DNA from: Cristatella mucedo
Taxonomy: Eukaryota > Bryozoa > Phylactolaemata > Cristatellidae
Assembly (NCBI GenBank): GCA_009760855.2
Contig: WPIO01000141.1
Location: 497,501 to 561,500, forward strand
Length of the DNA: 64,000 nucleotides
Reading direction: 5' to 3'
A program made the translations under genes and the position numbers. Positions 1 to 11,480 of this stretch are shown here, one piece after another (within the stretch, counting starts at the first letter, position 1; the number at the start of each line of letters is the position of its first letter). A model generated the notes under the pieces. The model worked only from the letters and a program-made list of their open reading frames with translations. It was not told the origin of the DNA and did not search any database.

Positions 1-1857
1 TGGTACTGGGGGCATAGCCAGAAGAAAGCATTCCGGGAAGCAAAGTTGCTTTTAACAAAGGCACTAGTGTTGGCTTATTTTGACCCAAAAGAGTCGGTGA
101 TTGTCAGTGCCGATTCCAGTAGCTATGGTCTAGGTGCCGTTCTGCTGCATTGCCATGGAGTGGGAGAGCAAGATGTGCGACCTGTCGCATTTGCATCCCG
201 CACGTTGTCAGGCGCCGAAACGAGATTCGCTCAGATCGAAAAAGAGTGCCTTTCGGCGGTGTGGGCGTGAGAGAAGTTAAGTCAGTTCCTTATTGGTCTG
301 CCTTCTTTCGAGCTTCGTACTGACCATAAACCGCTTATACCGTTGCTTATGACTAAGGACCTTGACCAGGTTCCGGTTAGATGCCAACGCCTATTGATGC
401 GAATGATGCGTTTTAACCCTCACGCCGTGTATGTGCCTGGGAAGACTCTTGTGATAGCTGATACCTTGTCAAGAGCACCACTGCGTGGGAGTGAGGAACA
501 CAACCAAACCAAGGCCGTTCAACTCTACGTAGACACAGTTGTTTCTAAATCGCTTTCAGTAGCTCGCTTGAGCGAAGTAAAGCAGGCTACGGCTGATGAC
601 CGTGAGCTACAGGCTGTCATAAAGTATACGCTGTCAGGGTGACCTAAATCGAGCAAGGGCCTACCGGAAACCTTGCGGAAGTACTTCACCATAAGTAGCC
701 ATCTTTCTGTGTCAAATGGATTACTACTGTATGACGATCGCATATATATCCCTCAAAGCCTTCAGGCTTTTCTGTTGGAGCGGATCCACGACGGCCACCA
801 GGGGGTGACCAAATGTAGGGACCGAGCAAGGTCATGTGTATACTGGCTAGGAATTAGCCAAGACGTTAAGACATTTGTCGATTCGTGCAGCTTCTGTCAA
901 AAGAACCAGAGGAGACAACTACATGAGCCACTTATCTCTACACCGTTGCCCAGTGTTCCTTGGCAACAAGTCGCTGCCGATCTCTTCGAACACGAGGGAC
1001 GACAGCACCTGATTGTGATCGACTTTTACTCCAGATATATGGAAATCACTCCATTATCTCAATCGACGACCAAAGAAGTTGTGGCCGAACTGCAGACCAT
1101 ATTTGCTCGCTGGGGCATACCAGAGTCGTTGCAGTCTGACAATGGTCCACAATTTTCATCTCACGAATTTGGTGATGTCGCGAGACGATATGGGTTCCAA
1201 CATTTTACGACCAGCCCACATTTTCCACAAGCGAACGGAGAAGTGGAAAGAGCGGTGCAAACTGCCAAATCTATTGTGAGGCAGCCTGATCCGTGCCTCG
1301 CATTAATGATACAGAGGTCGACGCCACGCACCTCTACAGGCTTCAGCCCGGGACAACTGATCATGGGACGGCAGATTAGGACGACGTTGCCGGTGCTCCC
1401 CCGGTATGTCGAACCACAATGGCCTGCAAAGGAAAAGGTGCAACTCAACGACGAACGTGCAAAAGAGCTTCAGCAGCACTACCACGATCGCCGTCATTCT
1501 GCTCGCCCACTTCCACCTCTTCAACCCGGCCAACCGGTATTAGTGCGGACTGATGGTGAAAACAGCTGGAGCACACATGCAACGGTGACAGCTCAAGAAA
1601 GTACACCTCGGTCGTTTGTCGTGCAGACTGACAATGGCAGCACTCTTCGGCGGAACAGAAGACATCATCAACCGATTGACACCGATCCACAGGTCACCAA
1701 CACCGAATATCCTGGCAGTTTCCTACATCTACCGAAACCTACAACTCCAGTTCAAGATCAGTCTCAAAGTATTGCCGATGAGATGCACACCTCTCAAGGT
1801 CAAACGACAACAAGGTCTGGCCGGCTGGTAAAGCCAGTCCGTAGGCTCGATCTTTGA
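1..1857 (+). pseudogene. Ty3/Gypsy pol, 3' part (RNase H and integrase), two in-frame stops
   Basis: Frame 1 reads from the window edge to the TGA after 1854 and is broken only by TGA codons at 268-270 and 640-642. The first part is RNase H: the acidic residues are seen in SADSSSYGLGAVL, in AQIEKECLSAVWA and in LRTDHKPLI, followed by the tether ending VPGKTLVIADTLSRAP. The second part is integrase. It has an HHCC zinc finger (RIHDGHQG, then CSFCQK), and DDE residues in VAADLF, QSDNGPQF and NGEVERAV. The C-terminal segment has a VLVRTDGE motif typical of the Gypsy integrase tail. The protease and reverse transcriptase lie upstream, outside the window. Both stops fall where relatives usually have Cys or Trp, so single-base decay is the simplest reading. 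Function is known for the family; inactivity is inferred from the stops. Confidence 0.9.
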
Positions 1858-1887
1858 AAATGAGACAGTTCCTATTTGGAGGGAAGG

Positions 1888-2027
1888 TGTGATAACCGAG
1901 CTATCAGGAGGAGCCACAACAACGTGACCAATCAGGAGAGGCCTCGCTGACGGTGCGGTCCTGGAGCCGACATAAGATGGCTGCCAATAAATGTGGTCTG
2001 TTCGTTGTGCTGCGTCTTATCATTACA
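1888..2027 (+). mobile_element. 3' LTR of the Ty3/Gypsy element
   Basis: A purine-rich tract (ggagggaagg) ends at 1887 and is followed at once by TGTGATAACC, the usual LTR start. The segment ends in ACA at 2027 and contains an AATAAA signal near 1986. Its length is about 140 bp. Beyond 2028 the sequence is a minus-strand LINE-B fragment, so the retrotransposon was inserted in a LINE. The 5' LTR is outside the window, so the boundaries rest on the tract and the TG...CA ends. Confidence 0.75.
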
Positions 2028-2345
2028 ACCAGCAAGCAGTGAGTTACAGAAATCAAGACGGGATGTCACATATGCATTGACTCTCTTTGATGTGGCATCC
2101 CTGTCTAATTATGCACGAATTTTAGCAATTTTATGTAGCTGAATGTAGGCAGATTTGATTATAGATACATACATACACAATTCATTTGTATAGCGCCCCA
2201 AGAGAACTTAGTCTCTATTCAGGAGCTTCACATATGCCTCCTGGCTCGAGCCCACGACCTCAGCCGGACCTTGATCGGGGCGGACGCCTAGACCGTTGGA
2301 CCAAACCGAGCTGATGTCATCATCTAACGAGAGGTCAGAGGTTAG
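2028..2345 (-). mobile_element. LINE-B fragment, split by SINE S2
   Basis: The stretches 2028-2165 and 2312-2345 match the LINE-B copy at about 52655-52815 in order and strand (C-terminal part of the reverse transcriptase). A minus-strand S2 SINE lies between them. The Gypsy element abuts the left side, so three insertions are nested here. Confidence 0.8.
2168..2311 (-). mobile_element. tRNA-derived SINE, family S2
   Basis: Read on the minus strand it has a box A-like segment near 2300, a box B-like GGGCTCGAGCC near 2245, then the family tail with AGAGACTAAGTTCTCTTGG and a gcgc stem ending near aatgaatt. It interrupts a LINE-B fragment. Confidence 0.8.
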
Positions 2346-2350
2346 TAGCT

Positions 2351-3234
2351 TATTTCGTGCGTCCACACGCGGTTCACGCTCGATTATTTTCAATCGACCA
2401 TGTGCATCTTACTTGAATGAAGTATGCCATAACTTCGAGCATCGGCCGACCTTTATGCCCAGATTGCAGTGGCTCCTAGAGGCTTCCAATACAAAGGCAT
2501 AGTAAGACCTCTGGGCGCCAGGGACAAAGCTACAAATGGCACCCGTCCTGGTGTCAAAAAAATTACTGCAAATAGCTCCACCACAGAAGAAATGCTAAAA
2601 AAAAGCGCTAGCATACGCATTCATATCGAGTCAAGAAAGGTGTATTTACCGTAGTAAAGGTACAGGGTGGCTATCGCAGCTTTAACTTAAAGGAGTTTTT
2701 CTGGCCTTGAACGAGGCAGACTGGTCTATTACAGTGGGAATGTCAATTTTTTCCAGTGTACCTTTCTCTATGCTTAACATGACCAAATTGGAGAGTCGGT
2801 CCTACCTAGTTGATGCTTTCAGATAAGACAGGATTCTCTCCCGCTTGCTAAAGGGACTATCACAACTGGCTACCGATACAGCTTTGGTGAGAAGAATTTG
2901 CAAGGCAACTTTCAAATACGAAACATGTCCTGCCGTAACTGACAATGCAAGACGTTAGCTACAGTGGTGTCTTTTATGGCTGAGTCGTGACGTATGGCAA
3001 GAAGCATTTTAAAGTCGCATATTTCGTCGTCTGAACAGTAGACAACCTCTTAGATCTGGAGATTGCTGGCGGAGTTTGGTCTATTCAAGTGCCTTCAACA
3101 TTTTCTCAACTTCCAATAAGAAATCAAATTTTGGCAACAAGATCTGTGAGCAGGTAAAACCTAGTTGTAATATTTTTTGGCAGATACAGTCTATGGTTTC
3201 TTTCACGATTCTTGAAATTTCCTGTACTGTGTCG
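2351..3234. other. stretch without recognised gene
   Basis: Only short open frames with no family motif are seen on either strand. A minus-strand frame of 92 codons (3081-3359) overlaps its right end and resembles nothing I know. Confidence 0.5.
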
Positions 3235-3235
3235 T

Positions 3236-3360
3236 GTAACAGTGTCTCTAGCAGCGGCTGTTCTAGTTGGAGTCTCACGGATATATAGCTGGCGAACGTG
3301 CGGAGTAAACGAGACTCTCTTAATTCCTCACAACGGGCACATATACGGAGCTCGATCAAT
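3236..3360 (+). repeat. dispersed repeat, copy 1
   Basis: This segment shares blocks in the same order with 4836-4975: ttggagtctcacgg, ggcgaacgt, aacgagactctc and a cggg-acatatacg block. The blocks are separated by small indels. It may be part of an LTR or a non-autonomous element; no coding signal is seen. Confidence 0.55.
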
Positions 3361-4835
3361 CGTAGCTGACGACACGAAATATAGCATGCATTAGTGGCCT
3401 GGCGCTGTGCTGCGTCACTGGCTTAACTATTGGCCACTGGTGAGGCATTTACATTAGTGCAGCAGACTGGGCTCGCCCTTGACCTGACGCAGCCAGCCTG
3501 TGGCAGGCTGGAAAGGGTGGGCGAACGAACAAGGGGGGGGGGGGCAGATGGAACGCCGACGGAAGGTTGGAATGCCGCATGGTTGTTTCGCTGGCTGCGT
3601 CGCGAGCGCCAGCCGAATACAGAGTGAGTAAAGATGTTTCCGTGTCGTCCCGTGTGTGCTCCAGAGCGTCAAGCTACAGCTTGGTCCAAGTCTGTGAGCA
3701 AGCTGAATGCATGCTCAGGGCTCACAACGTTCGTATGCAGTTCGCAGGTGCGACTATAGCTAGTGTCGGCCGGCAGTTTTTTCTGTGCCCATGCAAGCCA
3801 CTGCATCTGTGAGCATCACATTCCTACCAATCATAAAAGATCCACCTCCTCAAATAATGAGTGAGTAGACGTCTCCTATTGCACGTCTACATTTGTTACT
3901 CTATAAAAGCACCTATTTGCCCCTCTCAGTTTTTCTCGGCATAAGGACATATATGTACGCTAGCTGTGCTACTGAAGTAAAACCGAGCTAATACGGCGCC
4001 CTGCTACGGACACCATGTCCCTTGCACACAATGTGCAGCCTCCAATAGATATGTTCACAAAGTGATTCCAAAACTTGTTTAAAGTTAGTAAATACTATTG
4101 GGCACCCCGTTGAGATAAAAATCCTCTCAGGAGGCGGATGGAAGCAGACCTCGAAATTGAAGTAGTGCAGAAAAAGACTGCCGAATGAGGTCTTCGGAGA
4201 CCGAAATTGAAGTGGTGTGAACCTACAAGAAGGTTAGTTAAGGTTTTGAAGCCAAACCTGTAATTGGAATGCTCGGGTTCACTTTGCAGACGCAAGCTGC
4301 AAGCTTTTTTTTTATCCTGTACCGCCGTCCAATAAATAGAGAATCTCGTTACCTAATGCTTGCTCCAATCGTTTTTGTAAAGCTCGACTTTCATTTAATA
4401 ACCGGTTGGAACAGTGCGTGTCTGAAAGTGGCTAGCGGTTAAAAAGGGACGTCTACGCTTTAATGACTATTTGGTTTGTTACGAGGATGGTTTGCTGGAG
4501 CTCTAGAAACGTATGGCCTGATTTAAGACCTTGGTCATCTGCCCTTGAACTTGCAGCTGACTGGCTCCTGCCAACCTTTTGCCGACCTTTGTTAAGAGGA
4601 TTGTTTGCTTGAGCTCTTGCAACATACGGGCGATTGAGCCCATTCAACCTACTGCGACAATTACTGGGTCGTAGTCAAGGCAACTAGCAGGTCAGAGGTA
4701 ATCAACAACAAAGGGAATCACGGTTCAGCAGCTCAGCTGCACTTGATGTCGTGTGTTGCAGTGGCTTTTCGAGGTAGGTCCGCACTGTCTGAGCTGTGCT
4801 GGCGGACCCTGCATTCGTTGGTCATACTAATGTTA
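3361..4835. other. stretch without recognised gene
   Basis: A run of 12 or more G lies at about 3533-3544. No ORF shows a family motif. Sequence around 4125-4230 is weakly self-similar (gaaattgaagt twice). Nothing else is recognised. Confidence 0.45.
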
Positions 4836-4975
4836 TATTACTGTCTCCGGCTGCAGCAGCGTTATTGGAGTCTCACGGTGACACGAAGACACAAGCGGGC
4901 GAACGTAATTGGTGAACGAGACTCTCCTCCTTTATTTCCCAGCGGGGTACATATACGAGCTGGGGCTGACCACAG
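4836..4975 (+). repeat. dispersed repeat, copy 2
   Basis: Partner of 3236-3360, with the same ordered blocks. It lies just upstream of a 49-bp duplication and the 15-bp array. Confidence 0.55.
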
Positions 4976-4987
4976 ATACGCGAGTGC

Positions 4988-5099
4988 ATCTGTGGTGGGC
5001 CACATGCTGACGTCAAAGGCTGCTCGGTTCAACCACCCGCGGCCGGCGGGTATCTGTGGTGGGCCACATGCTGACGTCAAAGCCTGCTCGGTTCAACCA
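4988..5099 (+). repeat. direct duplication of about 49 bp
   Basis: Positions 4988-5036 and 5051-5099 are nearly identical (atctgtggtgggccacatgc through ggttcaaccac), separated by 14 GC-rich bases. They differ at one base (aaaggct versus aaagcct), so the duplication is recent. Confidence 0.9.
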
Positions 5100-5241
5100 C
5101 GAAGCAGAAGGCTCACACAACATCCCTTCCCCCATAGAATGTCAAAGGCTGAACCACCCGCCGAAGGTGGGGCAGACATCGCGGCAGAGAAGCCACAGGC
5201 GCACCACACAACACTAATGTGTGCCACTCACTAGTGGTCCC

Positions 5242-5767
5242 TTCGATGCCGATCGTTTCGATGCCGATCGTTTCGATGCCGATCGTTTCGATGCCGATCG
5301 TTTCGATGCCGATCGTTTCGATGCCGATCGTTTCGATGCCGATCGTTTCGATGCCGATCGTTTCGATGCCGATCGTTTCGATGCCGATCGTTTCGATGAT
5401 GCCGATCGTTTCGATGCCGATCGTTTCGATGCCGATCGTTTCGATGCCGATCGTTTCGATGCCGATCGTTTCGATGCCGATCGTTTCGATGCCGATCGTT
5501 TCGATGCCGATCGTTTCGATGCCGATCGTTTCGATGCCGATCGTTTCGATGCCGATCGTTTCGATGCCGATCGATCGTTTCGATGCCGATCGTTTCGATG
5601 CCGATCGTTTCGATGCCGATCGTTTCGATGCCGATCGTTTCGATGCCGATCGTTTCGATGCCGATCGTTTCGATGCCGATCGTTTCGATGCCGATCGTTT
5701 CGATGCCGATCGTTTCGATGCCGATCGTTTCGATGCCGATCGTTTCGATGCCGATCGTTTCGATCGT
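5242..5767 (+). repeat. 15-bp satellite array, about 35 copies
   Basis: The unit GATGCCGATCGTTTC is repeated about 35 times with almost no base changes. There is one 3-bp insertion near 5398 (GATGAT) and one 4-bp insertion near 5571 (CGATCGATCG). Because 15 is a multiple of three, the array stays open in several frames and gives artificial ORFs of MPIVS or DADRF repeats; I do not call these genes. Each unit carries the palindrome CGATCG. Confidence 0.97.
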
Positions 5768-5768
5768 C

Positions 5769-6115
5769 TCTTTGGATGTTTCAGCCCAGGGTCAGGTGCA
5801 ATCTAGGTAGGTAGCTGCCACAAATGGCTGGAGGTCTCGCATGTAGCCGGATTTCTCGAAAGGAAAATTTACCGTCTTCCCAAGAACAGAGCAGGTGCTT
5901 GGCTCTGTGGCAATTGCACGTGCAGCTTACTACTACTAGTACTTCGGCTCTGACGAACTTTCGCTTTAGAAATTGCGATAGCTCCAGTAGAAAACTTGGA
6001 AACATTGGTCGGTTGCTGTCGGTTGTTGACTGACTCAGCCGTGCAACGAGATGATTGGAACTGGCTGAGGAGCTGTCGGTAGATTCAGACCAGAGCAATC
6101 TCGGTCAACTTTTGC
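5769..6115. other. stretch without recognised gene
   Basis: A 105-codon minus-strand frame (5781-6098) covers this stretch but shows no motif, and its start is arbitrary. I see nothing I can support. Confidence 0.4.
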
Positions 6116-6117
6116 AG

Positions 6118-6238
6118 ACCTGGTTTGGCCCAGGGTTTAAGGAGCTGGCTTTAGAACACCGAGGTCGTGGGCTAAAGCCCTGTAGCGTGTATGATGCGAC
6201 TGGATAGAGATTAATTTTTCTTAGGGCTATACGAATAA

Positions 6239-6240
<2 letters not shown>
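6118..6240 (+). mobile_element. SINE S2, diverged copy
   Basis: The order ggtttggcccagggtttaagg, gaggtcgtgggct, then ggatagagattaa-ttcttaggg and aataaattatat follows the S2 pattern. Box A and box B are degenerate. Its AT-rich end runs directly into a TA microsatellite. Confidence 0.65.
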
Positions 6241-6402
<162 letters not shown>

Positions 6403-6665
6403 CAATGCGTGTTTACAGAACAACATATTACTGAGCTAAGGCAAGCAACACAGTAGCTTTATGGCTAGCAGAGTATATATAGACTGCTTGGCCTCTGCTG
6501 CTCAGTCCCCCTTCCGATCTGTCTTCGTTGGTAGATAGCTACAAGACGATACTACCTGACACACACAACGAATTTGCTCCTCTCGCCCTTACGGCCTATG
6601 GTTTACCTCAGCCATTAAAGTAGCTAGGTCTACTAAGCCCAAGTTTCAAAAAGCACACTAAAGAT
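6403..6665. other. short stretch, nothing recognised
   Basis: No feature found between the microsatellite and the LINE-B fragment. Confidence 0.4.
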
Positions 6666-6666
6666 C

Positions 6667-8755
6667 AAGACTGACTGTCCATCGACAGGAAAGGCCAAGT
6701 CTAGCTTTGTAAAAACATTGTTGAATCACGGATGCACAATCCGAAAATTCTGATGTTAATGATCAACCATCTCCTCAACCACTCCCAGGTTAGCTCTTTG
6801 CCAGATGATCTCTGTGATGATGTAGCAGATCGCTTCTCTAGCTTCTTTGTCAGCAAGATAATCAACATCAGGGAGTCCATCTCAGCGATGGCAGCGTCCC
6901 CCTAGAATGCTGTCCCTCGATTCCTTGCTGCTCAATGTCTACATTCAAGCAGGTCACTGGTGATCTCGTCCTAAAGTTCATATCCCAATCAAAGAAGACA
7001 ACAAGTCCTTTGGACCCTATTCCCACTATCCTGCTCCTACGTTGCATATATCTGCTGCTGCCATGAATAACTAACACCATTAATATGTCATTAGCCTCAG
7101 GTCATGTCACATCACGTTTCAAGAAGCGGCAATCAGGCCACTACTCCAGAAAGCAACACTAGACCGAGAGAACTGGAGCAACTACCGCCCAGTCTCCCTT
7201 ATACTATTCCAATCAAAGACACTGAAACGAGTCGTCGCAGACCAGCTGAACTCATATATTGAAACTTCAAACCTTGCTAGTAAAATCCAGTCTAGCTCTA
7301 GAGTTAATCACACCACAGAGTCAGCATTGCTTCGGGTGTACAACGGCTTTCTTAGGAATGCAGACATGGGTAGAATATCTGCTTGTTTTTCTAGATCTTT
7401 CGGCAGCTTTTGATACTATCGATCACAAAGTTCTTCTCTCATCTCGCCTGGGCATCACAGGCGCTGCTCTGTAATGGTTCAGGTCCTATCTCAGTGGGAG
7501 ACCCCAGAGTATTGACGTGAATGGACAAAGATCATCCGAGGTACCTCTGAAATATAGGGTACCGCAGGCTCTGTGCTAAGTCCGGCTCTTTTCACGGTTT
7601 ATACTCTCCCTCTTGCTGATGTGATTTCCAAGCACAATCTAGGCTTTCACTTCTATGCGGATGACACTCAGTTGTACCTTTGCTTTGATCCCTCCCAGCC
7701 TTCGAGTACCTCGAATTCTCTCAACTCCCTTGCTGCATGTATTGATGACATTGGCACTTAGATGGCAGCAAATTCTCTTAAACTAAATCGTGATGGCACT
7801 AACTTACTAGTTATTTGCAAACACAGTGTGATTCAGAAATGGGAAACGCTAATGCTCAAAAACAGCTCTGCCAGCATATCGCCTGTTGAATCGGCACACA
7901 ATCAAGGTATCGTGTTCTGAAGTGACCTGTCGTTAGACGACCACATCAGCTCCACAATTAGGTCTGACTACTTTCAGCTACATAATATTGTATAAAATTT
8001 GGGCTTGTTTAGATGTGGATACCACATTTGAGTTGGTCCATGCATTCGTGACATCCCATCTTGACTTATGTAACTCACTGCTTCCTGGTCTACCGGCATG
8101 TACAATCAGGCGATTACAGCTGGTGCAAAACTCTGCAGCTAGGCTTGACTGTCATGAGCGTCGCAATTTGCCACATCACACCACTTCTCACCGACCTGCA
8201 ATGGCTACCAGTCAAGCAGCAGATCGACTTCAAGCTTTTGTCACTTGCTTACAGGTCCCTTCATTCTTTGGCTCCAGCCTACCTATCAGATCTACTCCCC
8301 CACCAGGCCAAGCATCATACCACTCACTTTTCAGAAACTAACTGTTTACCTATACCTCGTACAAACCTCAAATCCTTTGGAGACCGTGCCTTTCGTTCGT
8401 ATGCTCCCAAAGCCTGGGAATCACTCCCGACTTGACTCACGACATCCTTTGACTTGATCACATTTAAAAAGAAATTAAAAATACACCTATTTATGACAGC
8501 ACTTCCTGGGTCCCAGTGATTCGTCCTTATGTGCTTATGAATGTTGGCACCGTTGCATGCTGCTACTAACCTCACTTGCACGCTGACCTTGTGCGTGTCA
8601 CCCCTAACCATGTCATTCACGTTGTTCATCAACCATGATATATCCACTCACCATTCGATCGTGTTTCCTTGGCAGCAAATATAAAGCATCAATAAAGAGA
8701 TTGAGTTCTCTGAGGGTGCTTTATCAAGTGTATTATTATTATTATTATTGTCATG
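6667..8755 (+). pseudogene. LINE-B reverse transcriptase, decayed copy
   Basis: The copy runs from the segment after the endonuclease to the 3' tail. Readable pieces include FLDLSAAFDTIDHKVLL (palm motif A, about 7385-7435), HFYADDTQLYLCFDPSQPS (motif C, about 7650-7700), and the C-terminal region to 8457. Pieces lie in different frames with several stops and small deletions. For example, motif B at 7555-7575 has lost bases. It ends with a 3' UTR, the hairpin tail near 8680-8735 and an ATT run. It lines up with the better copy at 52000-54100. Confidence 0.9.
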
Positions 8756-8756
8756 T

Positions 8757-9399
8757 AGCAGCCAACTAAACTCTGCCAGGCACAACTGAACTTCCTGATT
8801 TTCTGCGGCATACTATGGTCGCAGAAAAAAGCTACTGAATAGAATCGATACCACGAAAAGCGAGACCAGATTTTTGCTCTTGGCAATCGGTATAAGCTTT
8901 TCAATGAAATTAACAAGCCCAAGGTCGTTCATGCAAATACACCAGTTGGAATAGTGCACGCAAGTCGACCTTTGCATTCATATGGGTGCTGCTATTGTGA
9001 TCGCTATTGTCATTTTTGCCAGCACAATTGAAACAGCTTCGTTTTCTAGTAAAGGGTTTAGCCAGCCCGTTTGAAGTGCAGTGAATGTCAGCCCATTAAT
9101 AGGCTACTGCTTTATGGCGTGGGCCTCAAATATACACTATGGCTGTATGCTTATATTTTGTATTATCTGGTGGTCTCACCTGCCCTACTAGGAAATCTTA
9201 GAGACTTAGGCCAGCTGTACAACCTGCCTCGACTCCTGCATATCCGGTTCCTGAAAAGCACACTTTAAGAACCGGTTGCAATCTCCAAAGTCTTACAATG
9301 TACTGCTGTGGCATCATAAATTAACAATAGAAGGAGTAATAGATATCTTTAGCTGGATATTTGGAAATATAGGATGTTCGCATGTTCGCATGTGCGTAT
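8757..9399. other. stretch without recognised gene
   Basis: Only short frames without motifs. Confidence 0.4.
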
Positions 9400-9535
9400 G
9401 TATCTGCACTGGCTTCGTCTTAGCTGTACGGAACAAACACTGTTTACAACGGCAATAAAATCGAGGTCTCCGATTTTTTTGCATTCTAGTTCTCTTGGGT
9501 CGCTCAACTGTGGCTTATTAACATGTTCTGTGTGT
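9400..9535 (-). mobile_element. LINE-C fragment
   Basis: This piece matches 60418-60540 over about 120 bp (gcactggc-tcgtcttagctg, then gcattctagttct). In the 60.4-kb copy the minus strand reads as the C-terminal region of a LINE reverse transcriptase. The family is distinct from LINE-A and LINE-B. Confidence 0.55.
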
Positions 9536-10065
9536 AGGTTATTCTCTGATCGGGGCATCATTAGTAGTATTCTACATTGGGTTGAGACCTCAAAATTATC
9601 AGGAAACCGGGCTTTACATTTCAGTACGCATGCAATTTCTCACGCTTTAATCGAGTTCAGTGCTGTAGGCGAGGAGACCTCTGAAAAAAGCCAAAGTTTG
9701 CGAGAGAAAATAATTTACAAATAAACAGCTAGATTGGTACCTGCCGCAGGATTTCAACGGCTGACTGATGTCCCCCCCCCAGCCGATTCGATGACGTCCA
9801 AGAACGGCATCGAAAGCCAGGGACGGGAGAAGACATCATTCCAGAAAATGCCTTGAGATGTGACTTCACGGGGAAAAGAGAGAGCAATATAAATCTAAGA
9901 ATGGCGGCACTAACAACGTTTTTCCTGGGCTTCCTCGCCAAAGTGCAACCAAAGTGTATGCGGTGGAGTGCAGTTTCTATCACGCCCACGCTTCGCACCC
10001 TATTCGTGGAAGAACGATCTAGTTTCCGGTGCATCGACTGTCACGTTAAAGACTAACTAGCTCTT
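9536..10065. other. stretch without recognised gene
   Basis: Contains a run of C at 9771-9780. A weak S1-like piece (aaacagctag, then ctgccgcaggatt) may lie at 9722-9760. Nothing else is recognised. Confidence 0.35.
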
Positions 10066-10775
10066 TAGCACTGTCTCGGCTTGATTATTGGAATTCCCTT
10101 TTGGCTGGGCTGCCAAAGAAAGCTATTAGGCCACTGCAGCTGACTATGATTATGGCTGCAAGGCTGGTCTTCAAGTCCCAGCGGTTTGAGCACGTGTCTC
10201 CTTTGCTGAAAGAGCTAGGATGGTTGCCGGTTGAGCAAAGGATACAGAGCAAAGTTCTTACGCTGACCCACAAGGACCGCCGCGGCTCGGCTCCTTCGTA
10301 CCTAGCTGAACTGCTGCATCAGTTTCAGCCTGTTCGCGCCCTCAGGTCCTGTGTGGACAATAAATTAGCTGTCCCATTCCTCCGCTTAAAGACAGTTGGC
10401 GACAGAAGCTTTAGCTCTGCAGGTCCTAGACTGTCGAACTCGCTTCCACAATTCTTACGCAACGACAACTACTCTCCAACTGCCGACTATGGCACATCCT
10501 TTACAGCGGTTCTGAGCTGCTACTTCTATGCTCTATGCTTCTAAACTCGCTACCTCAACGGCTCTCCTGACTCTGCTATGCTTCCCACTTTCTCTTTGTT
10601 GCGTTAGACGAAGTCTGTTGGGTACCGAATGCGTACCAAAAGCCGCTTAGGCTGTGAGTGCACTATACAAAACTCTCGTGCGTAACACCCACATGGTCTA
10701 TATGACTTTGTGGAGTTACAGACGGAGATACATTACACTACATTACGCTTATGTCTGTACCCAGGCTAGTTTCGG
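10066..10775 (+). pseudogene. LINE-A 3' fragment
   Basis: Truncated at the 5' side. The frame 10101-10544 encodes the end of the reverse transcriptase (QRFEHVSPLLKELGWLPVEQ, then KTVGDRSFSSAGPRL). It is followed by the LINE-A 3' UTR with gcgtaccaaaagccgcttagg and a tail ending in gagatacattac. It matches the copies at 49 kb and 55.6 kb closely. Confidence 0.9.
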
Positions 10776-11480
10776 TTGGCTGGGACAGGACGGCTATAAT
10801 GAGGGTAAGGGCCACCGGCTAGGCCGGGGTCGGACCTGCGGCATGGCTGGATTTGCGGTGGCGTGAGGTCACCGGGGCTCTTGGGTAGGAGAAGTTGGCC
10901 GAGTAAGTCATGGTGTTGGAGGCTCCTGGTCTTACCGAGTTGTGCACCTGGATGGTTGCAGGCGTGCTCCGGCGATGGGGCCACGCACGCAAGGCGACGA
11001 GTACCCAAGGCACGAGCAGAGCATGATAGCACGCTCGTTGTTGAGACTTGTATACTCCGCGTTCCTTTCGTAGCCTGTTCGTGACCACCCCGTGTGTTGG
11101 CGTCTTTCGGCGGAAGCTCTCGACTGGGATGGACGTCGACTCCGACTAGTCAAGCAGTTACTCAGCAAGCCGGATCTTTTACGGTGTACGCTCTTACTGT
11201 TGGTTTCGTAGTCGGTACAACGTAAGGACTACGGAAGCCGACTGACACATTAACACGTTCGCGCTTGCATCGCCGTCTTGCGCCACTATAGTGTACTTTG
11301 TTTAGGACCCTCACTTTAGACTTGTTTAGTTCCTCTGTTGCTGTTGGCGCATGCGTAATTATAAAGAGATTTAATCTGACGGCCGCTCGGCTTACCCTAG
11401 CGCAGCGGCAGGGCGAGCGGCAGCGTGGCCTGAGTATGGCGGGGCTTGGTGGGAAATAGCGTTTGACCCCTGGAACTCGG
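10776..11480. other. GC-rich stretch, not identified
   Basis: Base composition is clearly richer in G and C than the flanks, and long frames are open on both strands (for example 10766-11032 minus). No conserved motif is visible. It could be a retrotransposon LTR or leader region, but I cannot show it. Confidence 0.35.

Noticed and set aside
4743-5234. 163-codon plus-strand ORF
   Set aside because: It runs across a dispersed repeat and a direct duplication and shows no protein family features.
5242-5767. CRISPR array
   Set aside because: The repeats are contiguous without unique spacers and the DNA is animal nuclear.
5219-5814. Two long overlapping ORFs of MPIVS or DADRF repeats
   Set aside because: They are frame by-products of the 15-bp array; the unit length is a multiple of three and no other coding signal exists.
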